A stretch of 64,000 nucleotides of DNA from Polyodon spathula (GCF_017654505.1 NC_054565.1:5308881-5372880); one strand, 5' to 3'; positions 23,347 to 57,063 are shown, numbered from the stretch's first letter. Notes: generated from the sequence alone by a model not told the origin. A program made the numbers and translations.

Positions 23347-23490
23347 ATTGTTCAAAAAGCTGTCCACATTAAGTACATTGTAACTATGCATAATAACATT
23401 GTAATTATAGGTACGTACCTGTGTGTTTACTATGTAACTACTATGGAAATACACGGTAATTAGAGACACTTAATGTAAAGTGTTACCGTT
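23347..23490. mobile_element. Family A MITE, right half (copy 2)
   Basis: TTCAAAAAGCTGTCCACATT, AAGTACATTGTAACTATGCA and TAATTAGAGACACTTAATGT followed by AAAGTGTTACC form the mirror of the left half. Confidence 0.85.
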
Positions 23491-23546
23491 TAGCTAAGAC
23501 ACAAACAGGAATGTATTACATCATGTATTTATTATTGGATACATTT

Positions 23547-23863
23547 TTTTTTATTTATTTAGTACTCGGCAATTGTTTTTTATCATTTTCTCCCCAATTT
23601 GGAATAGCCAGTTTTAGGCTTAGCTCACCGCTACCACCCTCACGCTGACTCAGGAGCGGCGAAGACGAACACATGCTGTCCTCTGAAGAGTGTGCCGTCA
23701 GCTTCTTTTACACACTGCAGGCCCACCATGCAGCCACCTCAGAGCTACAGCATTGGAAGACAACACAGCCCCTGGGCAGCTTACAGGCAAGCCCATCAGC
23801 GCCTGGCCAGAACACAGGGGTTGCGGTGAGCCGAGGACACCCTGGCTGACTCCCTGGCCCTTT
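23547..23863 (-). mobile_element. SINE insertion with 13-bp target duplication
   Basis: The insert is flanked by the direct repeat ATTGGATACATTT (23534-23546 and 23864-23876), with a T-rich left end (A-rich tail on minus). The body contains GTGAGCCGAGGACACCCTGG and CAGCTTACAGGCAAGCCCAT, words I associate with an abundant fish SINE. The duplication makes retroposition near certain; the family name is not assigned. Confidence 0.8.
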
Positions 23864-24254
23864 ATTGGATACATTTGAATGATATAAATAGTATCAAAGT
23901 GCTGTGGTAGTACTGTAGTTCTTTAGTTTCAGTAGGATTTTGTAATCTTTCTAGTTACAGAACGCTCTCTTCGGGCACTGGAATTTGGCAGGGCAGTACT
24001 CCTGCATGTTTCACAGAAATACAGCAGCATGTAATCAGTGACTTGGTCCAGTAAGTCAGGATATGTGGGAAGCGTGATTCAATCAAAAAAACAACACACA
24101 CAAGCCGTTCTAAGAAAAACAGGAAGGGAATTACGTGAGGCCATGCATTCACGAAACGGCAGGCAATATGATGACGAGCTGGTTTAAAAAGAGAATAGCA
24201 CACAGCTGGGCATCAGCTATCCGCAGGCTGCTCTGTAACTTAACTAAGGGTGGA

Positions 24255-24395
24255 ATAGTGTTCCCCATAGTAAAGTGTTATATCATTGGTAAAGCATAGG
24301 TGCATTGGTAAAACATGGCAAAAATGCAGGTGTAACCATGGGGAAACTGCAAAACTACAGAGCAAACTTACTGTGATCCACTGTTATAAGAGTAC
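24255..24395. mobile_element. Family C MITE copy (degenerate)
   Basis: TTCCCCATAGTAAAGTGTTA, GGTAAAACATGGCAAAAATG and AACCATGGGGAAACTGCAAA resemble the copy at 31719-31942. Confidence 0.6.
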
Positions 24396-25885
24396 TGCCA
24401 CAGATATCCCAGTTGTGTTTGCACCATTCGTTTTGTTTTCTGGACAGTTCTAACATCATGTACAGAACAATATTTTAATCTTAAATATATTAGGAGACAT
24501 AGTCATTTAAAAAGAATGCTAGTGCCATACAAACACAAAAGCATTCAACACCAGGGCCTGAGTAAATCATAGTCAATACCGCTGTCATTCTTTATAATGA
24601 GGGAGCCAACCTAATTTAAACTGAATCCAGGCCCACGTTTACCCAGTTAAGTATTTAACTACTTTGGACCTAGATGGAGGTTTAATTGGTTCAATTAACC
24701 CTAAGAATACGGTAGGAAGAAAGACCGAGTCGGAATGTCCCATCCCTTCCCCAGATAACGTGCATGTAACACTATGAAGTGAGACATGTGGACTTCCACA
24801 CAAGCCTCCATTCTATCCCTTTCACAGGGGATATGCATCACCAGCGAGGGGTAACAAACCATGCATTAACAAACTTCACTAGAATGTAAGGGTGCTGACT
24901 GTGGAAGGACAGTCACAAGGTAACTTTACTAGGGCTGCAATAGAACATGTTACCTATGGCTTCAGGCATTATAGCCCCCTGTCGGTAACAATAGCCCTCA
25001 GGTTATTTGTGAAATATAATATAATAATACGTGCTTTTTTTATAGAAATCAAGTTTTCAGACAAACTGACTTAATTGCTGATAGATAGGAAATCATGCTG
25101 TGAGGTGTTGCGATGATCAAAGTTTCTTTATTGAAGTGATAAATGGAGTATTATGATTGTGCATTTTTGATTTATATGATTAGATAAGCATACTTTGCAT
25201 TATAATCAAGATTTTTGATTATTCAGTTTGCATGCATGACTATTTCTTGTATTGGAAGTTTATTGTGTTTTGTAATAGATGCATTGCTATTTATATATAC
25301 AACTTTTTTTTAAGCTTGTGTAATTCAGTCTACTAATTGAATAATCATTTAATTAAGAAAGGAGATGCATAAATATGGGTTGTTTCTGAATAGCACACAC
25401 TATCCTCCTGACAAAGACACAAGTATGTCAAAACATGTTGTTGTCAGCTGTCTGTTTGTGTGCTGCTTTTGTTTTTAATAATAAAATGAAATAAGTTGTA
25501 ATAATTAATGTGTAGTGGTCATGTTCTTATAAATATAAGTTATATGATCAGTGTGCAACCAAGACTTTTCTGCAAGGTCTACTATCAAGCTGCAAGCCTT
25601 TACCAACAGCGATAAAAACATTTGGATCCCAATGCAGAGCCAATGCAGAAGAACTGGGTGGGATATGATATGTATTCTTCATTTCAGCAGCTGTGAAAGG
25701 TAAGACAGGTAAGACAGGCAGGCAGGAGTCACACACAATATGATTTTCAGTGCAGGGTTACACTCTTGTGTTATCAAACAAAAATAAGAACAAAATGCAA
25801 ATGCAAACGCTGTTCCTATAAGGCTCGGTCAGGAACTAAAACACACACTTGATTCGCAGGTTGGATGGACTAGGAAACCAACCAG

Positions 25886-25909
25886 TCCCTGATATACAGG
25901 TGGCCAGGG
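25886..25909. repeat. 24-bp block repeated at 28141-28164
   Basis: Identical 24 bases around CTGATATACAGGTGGCCAGG. The second copy lies inside the 723-bp insert at 27802. The surrounding 25.7-26.1 kb may be an LTR or transposon fragment. Confidence 0.6.
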
Positions 25910-26424
25910 TAAATAAACCAATGTAGCCTGGCCACAACCCTGCATCTCTTTGCACTTGCCTCCCAATTAATGCAGCCCAGCTACTTACTCACATGGCTGT
26001 CCCTCCGGCATGCTGAAGGACATTTCAACAGTAAATACAGAGCTTAAACCCCAGTCCCTGTCCTGTATAAAATATACATTCATTAGGTTCCAGTGTTTCT
26101 GCAAAAGCCAAGACTGCTAGAGATAGCATATTAACAGTGGTACCAGTCTTGGCAGTCACAACTAAAGACAGTCATGAACAAAATCTAATCGGGATTTCAT
26201 GATGTTGTATTCCTTGCCTGTTTAATATCATTAATGTGGGTCCTGTGTGATTGTCTGTTGTTGTTTTCTTGTTCGATGTTCAGTGCATTTCTAATGTGCT
26301 TCCCTGCAGCAAGCAAGCATGGTAAATATAGATCTAAGCAGCAGCCACAGTTGAGAGTCATACAGAACATATTACAGAATTAAACAGATAACAAGATCAT
26401 AAGTCTGGTCCCAAGTGCTGATGA

Positions 26425-26449
26425 ATTATTATTATTATTATTATTATTA

Positions 26450-26541
<92 letters not shown>
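26425..26541. repeat. (ATT)n-(AAT)n inverted microsatellite
   Basis: About 19 ATT units switch at 26482 into about 19 AAT units, forming a near-perfect hairpin of about 57-base arms. Confidence 0.95.
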
Positions 26542-26542
<1 letters not shown>

Positions 26543-26579
26543 CCTAAATGCTATGTGTAACACCCTTTACAACACAAAT

Positions 26580-27080
26580 ATAGATGCATTATAAACTATT
26601 CAAACTCAAGTGTTTCTCACGCATAAGTTCCTTTATTTTGCTTGACGGAAATGATGAATTCCTGAGAAGTGTCTCGCACTCATGCAGTGTACAGAGTGGA
26701 GCCTGCAGGGGGGTTCCTCTTCAGACTCCGCTGTCAGGCTTCTACAGAAACAGAAACAGCCTGCCTGAGCGAAAGAGGAAACAGGAAGTTGCCCACCTCC
26801 CCAGGTGACGCAGTCGCCATGCCGACGTCATTTACAGCAAGAGGCTCGATTTCTCAAGACCACTGTTGTCTGTCGCTGCTTTTCTCACGAAACTCATACT
26901 GTGGCCGGTCTCCTGGCTACAAGCTGCTGGAAGCCATTCTTTTTTTTCTCCTGTGGTTTTCTACTAGCCGGGGCTTTCCCTTTGTGTGCTGCTTCAAGAG
27001 TGTTCAAGTGGAAATTAAACTCCAAAACAAAAAAAGTTCTTTAAACAAATTACTGTCATTGTTTTTCATTCTTTTACAGT
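26580..27080 (+). other. GC-richer patch, function unknown
   Basis: 26680-27000 is clearly more GC-rich than its surroundings, with overlapping open plus frames. No known domain is recognised. It could be an LTR fragment or a non-coding exon or promoter. Confidence 0.25.
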
Positions 27081-27665
27081 AAGTAATACTTCAGTTCCGT
27101 TACTCGAAAGTTTGGTCCCAGGCCAAATTCAGACACATTTAGTGTGTGGGCTGCTTTTAAGGCCTAAATGCTTGATGAAGGCATTAGCCTCTGTTCACAA
27201 GTAGTTACCCCTGTGTTACATCTGAACCATTCTTTTGTCTAACTGCTTATGTTACAGAAATATGAAGAAGTAATTAAGCTGCATGTAGGAGTCTCATTTA
27301 TTTATTTGCAGCTTTTTAAATATATATATTTTAAAATGGTACAATAAGCACACATTCAAACGAATAATTTATTGCAACACATAATGCAAGCAAACTGAAT
27401 AAATAAAAGGAAAAATCAACACAAAAGTATTGTTATGCAATCAGGCATTGCTCTTTGAAGCAAGTGATGGTAGTTGTTTAGTTGTTTAAAATGTTTTTTC
27501 TTTAAAAGAACTCTTAAAAGCTTCAGGCAGTGGCACGCCGTTGAGTACCAAGCACTGCTTTTGCTGTGACTGACGTGTTTTCATTACTCGAAAGTTTGGT
27601 CAAATTCAGATACATCTCAAAGATAAGTGGAAGTGCAGCATTGAAGTAGCTGCTTGATCTGAATA

Positions 27666-27801
27666 ACTAGTCACACTTTACATTTAGGGTCTCTAATTAC
27701 TGGACATTTACATAATAGTAAATACATGTGTAATTACACATCATTACAATGTTACTATACATAGTTACTTAATATGTACATCTTTTTGCATGATATACCC
27801 A
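27666..27801. mobile_element. Family A MITE, left half (copy 3)
   Basis: GTCTCTAATTACTGGACATT, AGTAAATACATGTGTAATTA and TCTTTTTGCATGATATACCC, then interruption by a 723-bp insert. Confidence 0.85.
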
Positions 27802-28524
<723 letters not shown>

Positions 28525-28715
28525 ATATACCCAAGTCTTAACCCTAACCCTAACTCTAACCCTTGTCTGATACAATTGTGTTCTTATATATATATTACTA
28601 ACAGATTTACAGGTTAAAGAGTGAGTAGCGGGGTTCCAAAAAAGCATGTATTTACTAAGTAACTATTATGTAAACACACAGTAATTAGAGATACAATGTA
28701 AAGTGTTAGTGAATT
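28525..28715. mobile_element. Family A MITE, core and right half (copy 3)
   Basis: CTTAACCCTAACCCTAACTC, GATACAATTGTGTTCTTATA and AGCATGTATTTACTAAGTAA through TAATTAGAGATACAATGTAA. A short family B-like start (AAAGAGTGAGTAGCGGGG) interrupts it near 28616. Confidence 0.8.
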
Positions 28716-30616
28716 TTATTTACAAAATTCAATTTCACCACAATGTGTAAATAATAAATTAAAAAGTCAGGGCTGTTTCTGAGTGTGATTTCAAGCAATC
28801 ATTCGATGACATGCTTCTGTGCTATGCTGCCAATAGGAGCCTTGGTGAAGTTTGTTTATTGAAACTATACAATCAATGGCCTCTTAGTGTCTGACAATAG
28901 CATTTTGAATCAGCTGTATTAGAAATGTTGCTAACCCTTTATATTACAGTACATTAATAGCCTCCTAATTATATTGTAATAACTGGATAATTACTAATGA
29001 TCCCTTCTCGGTGTATATCTAATAAACACTGGAAAAACACTGGAAGTGGTTACTCAGTTCATGTTGACTTGACTCCTTTCCCCATGAAAAATAATCGATT
29101 AAATAACTCACACAAAAAACAAAATAACACTTTCCAAATGCAGTTGGGCAATGTCCCGCCTTCCTGACTTGTATCTATCATTGATTAGTTCTGAAAACTT
29201 TAAACCTGCCCCAACTACTGAGTGGCAGCACATTCCTACATTTCTATTGGAGGGACTGTACGCACTTGCAAGATTTAAAAAGAGATTACAATTTAATAAT
29301 AATCTAAAGTACATACATCATTGCTCATCCCTCATGTGATGTATTGAAACAGTCCCTGAAGCCTCCCCAAGCCCCAGGATGCACCGCTCCCTGTGTGAAT
29401 CTCGTTTCTTTTCATTTCAATCTGATTTACTGTCAACTTTCGAGCGTGCAGGGTAATGGAAAGGAGGGATGCCCCAGATCAAACAAGTTGATCATATATA
29501 TAAGGCATATATGCGCGCATGGATGAGTACGTCTCATGAACCCTCCGTTCATACATGCCTTATAGAGTACATGTGATCAAGATAATGTGTTACAAAGAAA
29601 CATGAAATCAATACAGGCCATTCAACTGCCATGAAGTAACAGGGCTGAATTCCAAAGGAATGAGTTCAGAACTCCAGGGGAAGTGCTCAAGATACCCGGG
29701 TGCTATTCATTAGGAATTAGCAGCCATTATTTTAAAGCGTGACCATCTTTCTATACATCTGGAGAAAAGCTTTTGAATTGTGATGAACCTCAGGGTCAAC
29801 CTTATTTATTTGAAGGGGTCTCTGTCTGCACACCAGTCCACTTGGTCATCATCTCTTTGAATATGTAGCCATGGTGGGGGGTGGATTTTACTGGCATCCT
29901 TTTTTTTCGTTTTTACTGGTCGGGTTTGAAGTATGTCTCATTTATTGAAGCTTTATTTCCTTCAGTAGTTGTTTAGCAAAAACGTTCAAGGCATGCGATG
30001 TAGTAGATTTAAATGCGATTAAAACGTAATTCATCGGAAAAGCATTTTCTGCAAAACTGCAAAATGACAAATTGGTCTTTGGTAAGCGTTTGGCGGGGGG
30101 TGGGGGTGGAGGGGGGGGCTTTTGTTGCTGCATTCCTTAAGAGGAGAAGGAAGCACGAGTGAGTAACCCTGCAGTACTTCCAATAAAAGTGTTTGCACCT
30201 TAAATTCCCTTTTCGTGGTAAGTTTCAAATCTCTTTTCAGCTTCTTTTAGAAATTATTTTAAATCATTTTTTCTAGGAAATCTCTGCATTTACAATAACT
30301 TCTGTATTTTTTTTTTTTTTTGCAGTAGTACTGTTATAGGAGGAGGTCTGAAAGTAAAAACGCTGGAGTCAACATACTGTTAAGTAGTGAATTGAGAAGA
30401 CAAGATGGATCCTGTTTGTCTACCAGAAAAGTGAAACTAATTTACAGAACAGGTTTGCAATGCTGCAGGGAAGGGTCGTGTGCTCACCATTGAACCCCAT
30501 TCAGAGCCCTTGCTCCCAGAATAAATAATCGTCTGCTCTTTAAAAATAGGGCAAACCTTTTAATAACAGTGACACTGGAGATGAGGGCCTGTCCTAAGAG
30601 GGACCTTTTCAGTAGA

Positions 30617-30618
<2 letters not shown>

Positions 30619-30694
<76 letters not shown>
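30619..30694. repeat. (TA)n microsatellite
   Basis: About 38 AT units. Confidence 0.97.
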
Positions 30695-30700
<6 letters not shown>

Positions 30701-31718
30701 GAGTTGACCCTTTTTTCTCCCATTACGCTCCCTCACCTCAGCAATTCCTCACAACACCTCAGGAGAGAACTGAAGTTCACTGGGTGCCCTCTCATCCCAC
30801 AGCCTAACCTGTTTCTCTCTAAGCGCTTTGCAGCTGGTGTTGCTGAGCTACCTGCCCCTGGAGGACAAAGGCCGTCCCTGCTTTAAGCTCACCGGACACC
30901 TGGCCAGTCAAGTCCACTGTCGCTTGAAACAGTCCCTGCCTCCTGGTAACTTAGCAGGAGCTACCCCTGGATAACTAATTCATAGTTTCAATGTCTTGTG
31001 AACACTGAACAGTGCATATAGATTGGGCATATATCCTCTCTACATATCGGTACGTTAGATTAATTTACAGGCTTTAGATTAAGTTGTCTTCATGTTACCA
31101 ATAAGAATAAACATTTTTTAAAAAGCTGAATACATAGGAAACTGGGAAACATAATTCTGAACTTTTTCACATTTCTATGAATTCAGAAGAGGGTCAGGAA
31201 GTTGTAAAAATTATTTTGAAGAAGCCTGAGTTCAGTTCTTTCAAAGAACAGTATCACTTCATTCAACACCTAGATTCACTTGGGTATTTCTAGTAAGATC
31301 ACTGTGTTACAGCCACCCACAATACCACATCAGCACACGTGTGGTTCGCAAATACAGAAAAAAAAAAAAAAAAGGGTTAGCGTTTACTTAAAGTGAGATT
31401 TGCTGATCTGTTAATAGAAATCCCCTCGTAAATCATGACTGAGTATGTAAAGGGGTTGGACAACAACAAAAAAAAAGACGAACCTGTGATATGTAGAACA
31501 CACTTGTGATCTCACATGACTAATAATACGAGACACTCCTGTTGTTTAAAAGCTCAATGGGAAAACTGCTTGATACTGTAGAGGCCTGATAGTTGTGGTT
31601 TTGTTGTTAGGTGTTTCCTTATGTCAAAATACCAACAGCAAACTACCATGAGTCTTTCTCAATGCTTGTTTTAGTAATACTACCTACAACACCATTGCAT
31701 TTTTATAGATATGGATGT

Positions 31719-31942
31719 ACACCCTTTATAAAAGTTTACCATAGTAAAAGCATAGCAAAGTGTAATAAAGCACAGTAAAACATGGTAAAGCATAGCAATG
31801 CAATGTAAAGAACAGTGAGGTATGATAAAGTGTATTAATAAACATGCTAAAGCAGGGTACGTTATGGTTAATATATGGTATTACCATGGAAAAAGTCCAA
31901 AAATACTGTGCAAAAATACCATGGTAAACTTGTATAAGAGAC
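31719..31942. mobile_element. Family C MITE, longest copy
   Basis: Left end TATAAAAGTTTACCATAGTA and right end CCATGGTAAACTTGTATAAG are inverted copies. The inside is rich in GTAAAGCATAG-type words. It lies just beyond the proposed 3' end of the PRDM1-like gene. Confidence 0.75.
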
Positions 31943-32009
31943 ACAGCAACAAATGCAAAAAGAAATTCAGATACGTGATACTTTTTTACTAAACATACAG
32001 ATGAAACAG

Positions 32010-32015
32010 TTTATT
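32010..32015 (-). terminator. Candidate polyadenylation signal AATAAA
   Basis: TTTATT on plus is AATAAA on minus. It is followed downstream on minus by a T-rich stretch, giving a predicted cleavage near 31990. Confidence 0.45.
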
Positions 32016-34392
32016 TTTTCAGCTACAGACATTATAACATTTTGCCAAAATAGTTTTGTACATAAAGTGTAAACAGCATGTAAATATCGACATACAAAAA
32101 CATCACTAGCAAAGTGTTCAAACAACTCAGACACACAGTCAAATCCTCCTTCTTAAACAGTCACAGAAGCTTTGGTGCAAATATATCAAACATGTTATCT
32201 TCCCTGAATTCTCCATAGAAAAAAAGACAAAGAAAAAGAAAGGAGGAAGTTTAATGCTGGAGTACAGCTTGCTGGTTTAGGGGCTAATGACTTGGTATCA
32301 TGACTCTCAAGCCAAAAGGTGTAATGATGTTACTACTAGATCTAGTGCACTACACGGATATACACCTGATGGGCTGCTAGTTTCTAACCTGAATGAGTAG
32401 ACCTGAGTTTGGGTTTAGCAGCTATAATAACATGCCAAAACACCACATTCCAATGGGAATGTACAAAGTATCACATCTGTACCTTCTAGATTACCTTGGC
32501 TATTACAACCTAGAACCTGTAGTATTGGAAAGTGCTTGTATCTGACCCTTTACATCAAGTACCAAAACACATTATTTTGATGATTGTTTTGAGGTTTCGC
32601 TTACAAAAAAGAATAAGGAAATAGAACTGTACCCGTCAAGCAAAAACCTGTTCAAGTTTTTCACCCGAAGTGAAGTAATGCTTTGGTTTAAACACAGATA
32701 GGGTCTAAAATATGTCACGATGGTCAAGAATATGGAGTCATTGTCCAGGATTTAAAATCCTACCCCTTATTAGCTTTAGCCATACTTATCCCTGCCCCCT
32801 TTCCTATGCTGAAAAGCTTTTATTTTTACATTAATGCAGACGCTCAGACTAAATGCAACACAATAGATCTGAAGTTGACCTACAACACAGGAAGTGTCAA
32901 GATGTCAATCTATTGAGTATTGAAAAATGAAGCAATGAATACAAAAAGTTCTTCAGCATGAGAGAAAGTGACAATGCTGTAATGCTAATAACATAATCCC
33001 AGTATTAAAACCCTAGACAACCTAGTTTTTTATTTTGTGGGTGTTAATATTGTTCACACTTCAATAAAACTAGAATTGCACAGGCATGTTCCTGTGCGTG
33101 CTACATACTCTAACGATCACAATAAAAACACCAAACACAACTTCTATTCCATTTTTCAAATGTGGCATTGAATACGCACTGATGCATAAGAAGCTGTTCC
33201 TGTTTTAGTATCTAGTTCATTTTTTGGTTTTCTAATAATTCAATAGTTTTTTGGTGAGTTCTGTGCAATCTTTGCAATCACATCCTTTTGTATAAAACAT
33301 TTGTTCTACAGGTTTTGATTTGATTTGTGTGTTTTATTTCCCAGAGCAAAAACAGATGACTATGGTTTAAATGCAGTGAAACAAAATTTCCCTAAAAGCC
33401 TATAGAACAAGTTCCCCTTAGTGAAACTGACAAATAGATATATAAAAATACAACTGCTGCCAATTCCTCAAAAGTGACACAGAAATATGAAAGAACAAAG
33501 TCCATGTATTAAATAAAGGAAGCATGTATTTAAAATGCTACATGTTCTGAACAGTCCAATGCAAGCACAAACTCATTTGGAGTCTGTTTTTTCCGTGCCA
33601 ATTTTGCTTGAATATTAAAATGACACCTTGAATAAGGGTGGTTCTTATTTCACTACCATACAAGATGTAACCCTATTCAGTTATTATTAATGTAGAACAA
33701 TACAGCAATATGTAGAAAAAGACAGATTAAATGATCACTAAAGACTTAATACTTACAAAAATAGCTTTACATTTTGATATAAAAAATTCAGCTGCTTGCA
33801 TCAACAGATCCATGTTGCAATGCTACATGGGAACATATCTAACCAAATTTGTTCAAATCTCCCACCGATCCCACATTTTGATAAGGAGAACTTTGAAAAC
33901 CAGATATGTAGGTATTGCTAGACTGGCATCAAGGGATTAAAGTTGTTAATTCAACATACTGGCAATGTCAGACAGACAAACAAAGAATGAAAAGACTTCA
34001 AAATATATTAGAAAAAAAAGTTTTTTTGTCAATAAATTAAAAAAACATACACACAAAAATAAGTCAATTTCTAGAACGATTCCAAAATCTGTTCTTATCT
34101 CATACTGTACTGTGCTGTCAAAGCATTTAATCAGCAGTGCAGTTGCAAGTCTCTGTTTGAGAAGGTCTTTGGGAAGCTGGTGCTGTTTGGTACCTCAGGT
34201 TGTTTAAGCTTTTTTGGGGGTGATTTATTCTTTTTTTGCTCCTTAAAGCCTTCTGCACTTTCCCCACAACCCCAGAACTCAGGGAAAAGAAGACAGTTCT
34301 CTCGTTTCCACGTGCAATCGTTTTGCCACAAGGCTATTCAACAGATGTTGGAACTTTTCAGTCATTAAACATTGAACTCTGACCGCTGTCCA

Positions 34393-34528
34393 TATAAAAG
34401 TTTCCCATAGCAAAGTTACCATGGTAAGTTTACTGTGGTTTGTACCCTGTTTAACCACATACTTCTTTATGGTAGCCTATGCTTGCTACTTTTACTACCC
34501 TTGGCTTTACTTTTAGGACACTTTTATA
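34393..34528. mobile_element. Family C MITE inside the 3' UTR
   Basis: TATAAAAGTTTCCCATAGCA at one end and ACACTTTTATA at the other are inverted ends, with ACCATGGTAAGTTTACTGTG inside. It ends 20 bases beyond the stop codon in gene orientation. Confidence 0.75.
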
Positions 34529-34548
34529 AAGGTCCACCTTTTACAAAG

Positions 34549-53911
<19,363 letters not shown>

Positions 53912-53971
53912 GCTGATTGATTGCTTATTTCTTTTTGGTTTCTTGTTGTAAAAGCTCTCAGATTACTGCCC

Positions 53972-56785
53972 CTGGCGTTAAAAAAATAAAAATAAAAAAA
54001 TCAGAACTCCTGCAAGAGATAAGGATAATGATTAACAGCCTGACAAGCAACAGTGTCACACTGGCTCTGGGCCAGGCTTGTTCCTTTTGCAGATTCCCTC
54101 TTAAAGCTGCTCAGGTGCTGCTCAATGTGATTCCTCTACTTGAAAGAATAAACTTGGATCAACCATATCTTTAGAGGGAATTGTAAACTAGTTTCTCAGT
54201 TCTCTGCTCATAAGTTATTTTTATAATGTTCTGGTGGTTGAATGATCTGTGACTTTCTAGACCATTAAAATAGATCCCAACACATCTGCAGTATTTTCAA
54301 TGACCTCCTAGGGAATAAAGGTGGGACCTGTAGTATTGCCCTGTGGCCCTCATGAATTCTGCAGTTTCTAATATGGCTTCTTTATTTGAGGACCACATTT
54401 TTAGGCACCTCTGCTGTCTGTTTGCCTTGCATCCCTTGTCAGGATACTGTAACAGAACAAATACAGTCTTCACTTTGAGCCATCCACTTGAACTGAACTG
54501 AAAAGTATTCATTATCACCCTTTGCTGTCATTGCTGAATTTCCACAATACATCAGAAAACAACCTATTCATCAAAGAAGCCCCAGTTAGCAAATCCACAA
54601 TAGACAATTGTTCACAATTGCAAATATTCTTACATTGCAAAGGTGTAACTGTGAAAGGCTACAGCTACAGGTAAGAAGCCATGTAAGCACCAACAATTCA
54701 AATCCATTCTGTATTCTCCAGTCGTGCTGGTACAGTTCTCAACGTTGCTTTGAGTCCTATTCCCCTTGTCTTCTGCTTTTTACTCTTTGTGACATGAGCA
54801 TGTGACTGGCCACGAGCAACAGGATTCACACCAGTGTTTTCCCAGACAATCCCAGACAATAAGAGATTCAAGCTCTGGTAGATTGTTGTCTCCTTACAAA
54901 GAGCCAGAATTGAAATGAAAACAGCCCCAGCCTCCAGTGACCATTGATTGAATTAACTTGAAACAGCTTTTACAACTGGACCAAATCAAGAAAAACAACC
55001 AGTAAAACAGAAACAACGATAGTAACAATGCTGTCAAAATAACTAAGGGCAATCACTGCCAGATTTTCAATATCAAACACAAGCGTATTGCAATTGAGTT
55101 TGGATTCAGAATTAGAAATCAGAAATGTATCTCAGCTGCTGTGTTTTTTGTTAAGTGATATTTTCCAATAGCAGGTATGAAGATAACATGTCTGTAATTA
55201 AAATGGAAAGTGTTTATCTCTTCATCCACTTCTGTAGGAAAGCAATCATCTTCAGTTCCTCATTCTGCAGCTTGGCAGAGCTGAAAGAGATTATGGATAG
55301 AGTCCAGGACTGTTCTAAGTCTGGAACACAGGCTAATTCTGGTAGAGCCAAGCCAGGATGAATTATGTTCCTGTATGGGATTGTTTTTTTTTGTTTTTTT
55401 TTAACAAAAGCCAAAGTTAGAACTGTATTTCAGTCCTTTAAGAAATAATGCCAGAATAGTTCTATTCAGTTGATCTAAATACAGTGTTCCCTTTTATTTC
55501 GCTATCTGATTTATACATTTAAAAAAAATGAAATATTGAAAACAGTGAAGTAGCAAATGGCTCTTATACAGTGAGAGATAGGACTGTACTGTCAATATGA
55601 CCTCCTCAAGAATGAACAAAAATCATCAAGGGAGCTCTATACTTTCACTGCTAAAATAATGAATAATAATCAATATGAACGCATTTATAATCTAATAAAA
55701 GCAGTGACAGACGTCCCGGTTTGACCGGGATCATCCTCTTTTCACATCAACTGTTTCACATCACCGGTGCCCCAACATTTTTCCCCCAAACCTTAAAAAA
55801 GTCTTGGTTTGCAACTATGCTAGAGAGAACGTCTTGTGTGAATTGCATGAACAGTCAGTGATATTATCCAGAATAATGTTACTTGTATAGGTTACTTTGC
55901 AAAATTATAAGCATGCAAAATAATAGAAATTAAGGGTAGCAGTGCAGCTGGTCATAACATATAGTTAAACATGTCCACTAATTGTAAAGCGAAGGTGCAG
56001 TTTAATATGATGACGGTCATAGTGATGGAAGCACAATGTTCAAGTGAGAAAACATTGTATAGTTTGTCACGCTTTGGAAATCTGGTCACCCTAAATAAAA
56101 CAAAACATAACATACAAATCTGATTGGTTCTGCTGCAGTAACATTATTATAAGTGTATTTGAACACATGTAAGCCCCTTTCAATGATATCATTGACCTGG
56201 AGTTTACAATCACCAGGATCTGAGGTTTGCGGTGCAGTTTTAAACTGGTCTTCTATATATAGTTTCTATATATCAGCATATTCAGCTCTCATTGCTTCTT
56301 TGTAAAGTATATACAATGAATAACATTTCTTAGCAGGGTGGGGATCTAAAATAAAAAAGATGATACACACAATACAGATACATTAGCTACACTGTAACTA
56401 CACATTTAATATTATAAGATCCCCAAAAACAACTTAAATACATGTTGCTAATGCGCAGCGTTCCAGTCTCAAAAATCCCAGAATCCTGTGCTCAGTGCAC
56501 GCAGTAAATGGTAAATGGTGACTGCGGCATCAATAAGTAGATTCAGCAAGTATTTGGGGTATATTTTAAACACGTTCCTGTATACGATTGAATAAGATAT
56601 AGGCACTTACTGATTCTATGATGTCACACTGTAACTTCAAGATAGAGCTGTCTTAACCATTAAATCCTATTTAAAAACCTATCCTATGAACTTTATTTTC
56701 TGCAAAACCAGTGTAGTTTTATGAATGAACCACATGGAGACCTGTATAGCCATAGTTATTATTAATGTGCAATCCAAGTCCTCTG
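53972..56785. other. Upstream intron/5' flank, no feature recognised
   Basis: AT-rich, without a CpG island or recognisable first exon. The promoter of the PRDM1-like gene was not located. Confidence 0.4.
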
Positions 56786-56848
<63 letters not shown>

Positions 56849-56849
56849 G
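56786..56849. repeat. (ATT)n microsatellite
   Basis: About 21 ATT units. Confidence 0.97.
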
Positions 56850-56867
56850 ACACAAATGTCATTATCA

Positions 56868-57063
56868 GCATGTATACATGTTTTAATGATATAACCCTGA
56901 CTCTTTTCTATTACAATTGTGCATATATTGTGCAAAAAGATTTACACATTAAGTACATTGTAATTGTTCAAAACTCCATTATAATTATGTGTAAGTACAT
57001 ATTTATTTACCAACTCTTATGCAAATAGCTGTAATTAGAGACACATAATGTAAAATGTTACCT
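56868..57063. mobile_element. Family A MITE, core and right half (copy 8)
   Basis: GATATAACCCTGACTC, ATTACAATTGTGCATATATT, CAAAAAGATTTACACATTAA, GTACATTGTAATTG and TGTAATTAGAGACACATAAT. The left half is replaced by the adjoining ATT microsatellite. Confidence 0.85.

Larger units (their letters stand above)
31990..34548 (-). other. prdm1: Proposed 3' UTR of the PRDM1-like gene
   Basis: No coding exon is recognisable between the stop at 34549 and an AATAAA signal at 32015-32010. PRDM1 transcripts in other vertebrates have long 3' UTRs (about 2-3 kb), which fits the 2.56 kb here. The extent is inferred from that signal only. A family C MITE occupies 34393-34528. Confidence 0.5.

Noticed and set aside
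26584..27082. Plus-strand gene in the GC-richer patch
   Set aside because: Three overlapping frames, none with a recognisable domain. Kept only as an unexplained patch.
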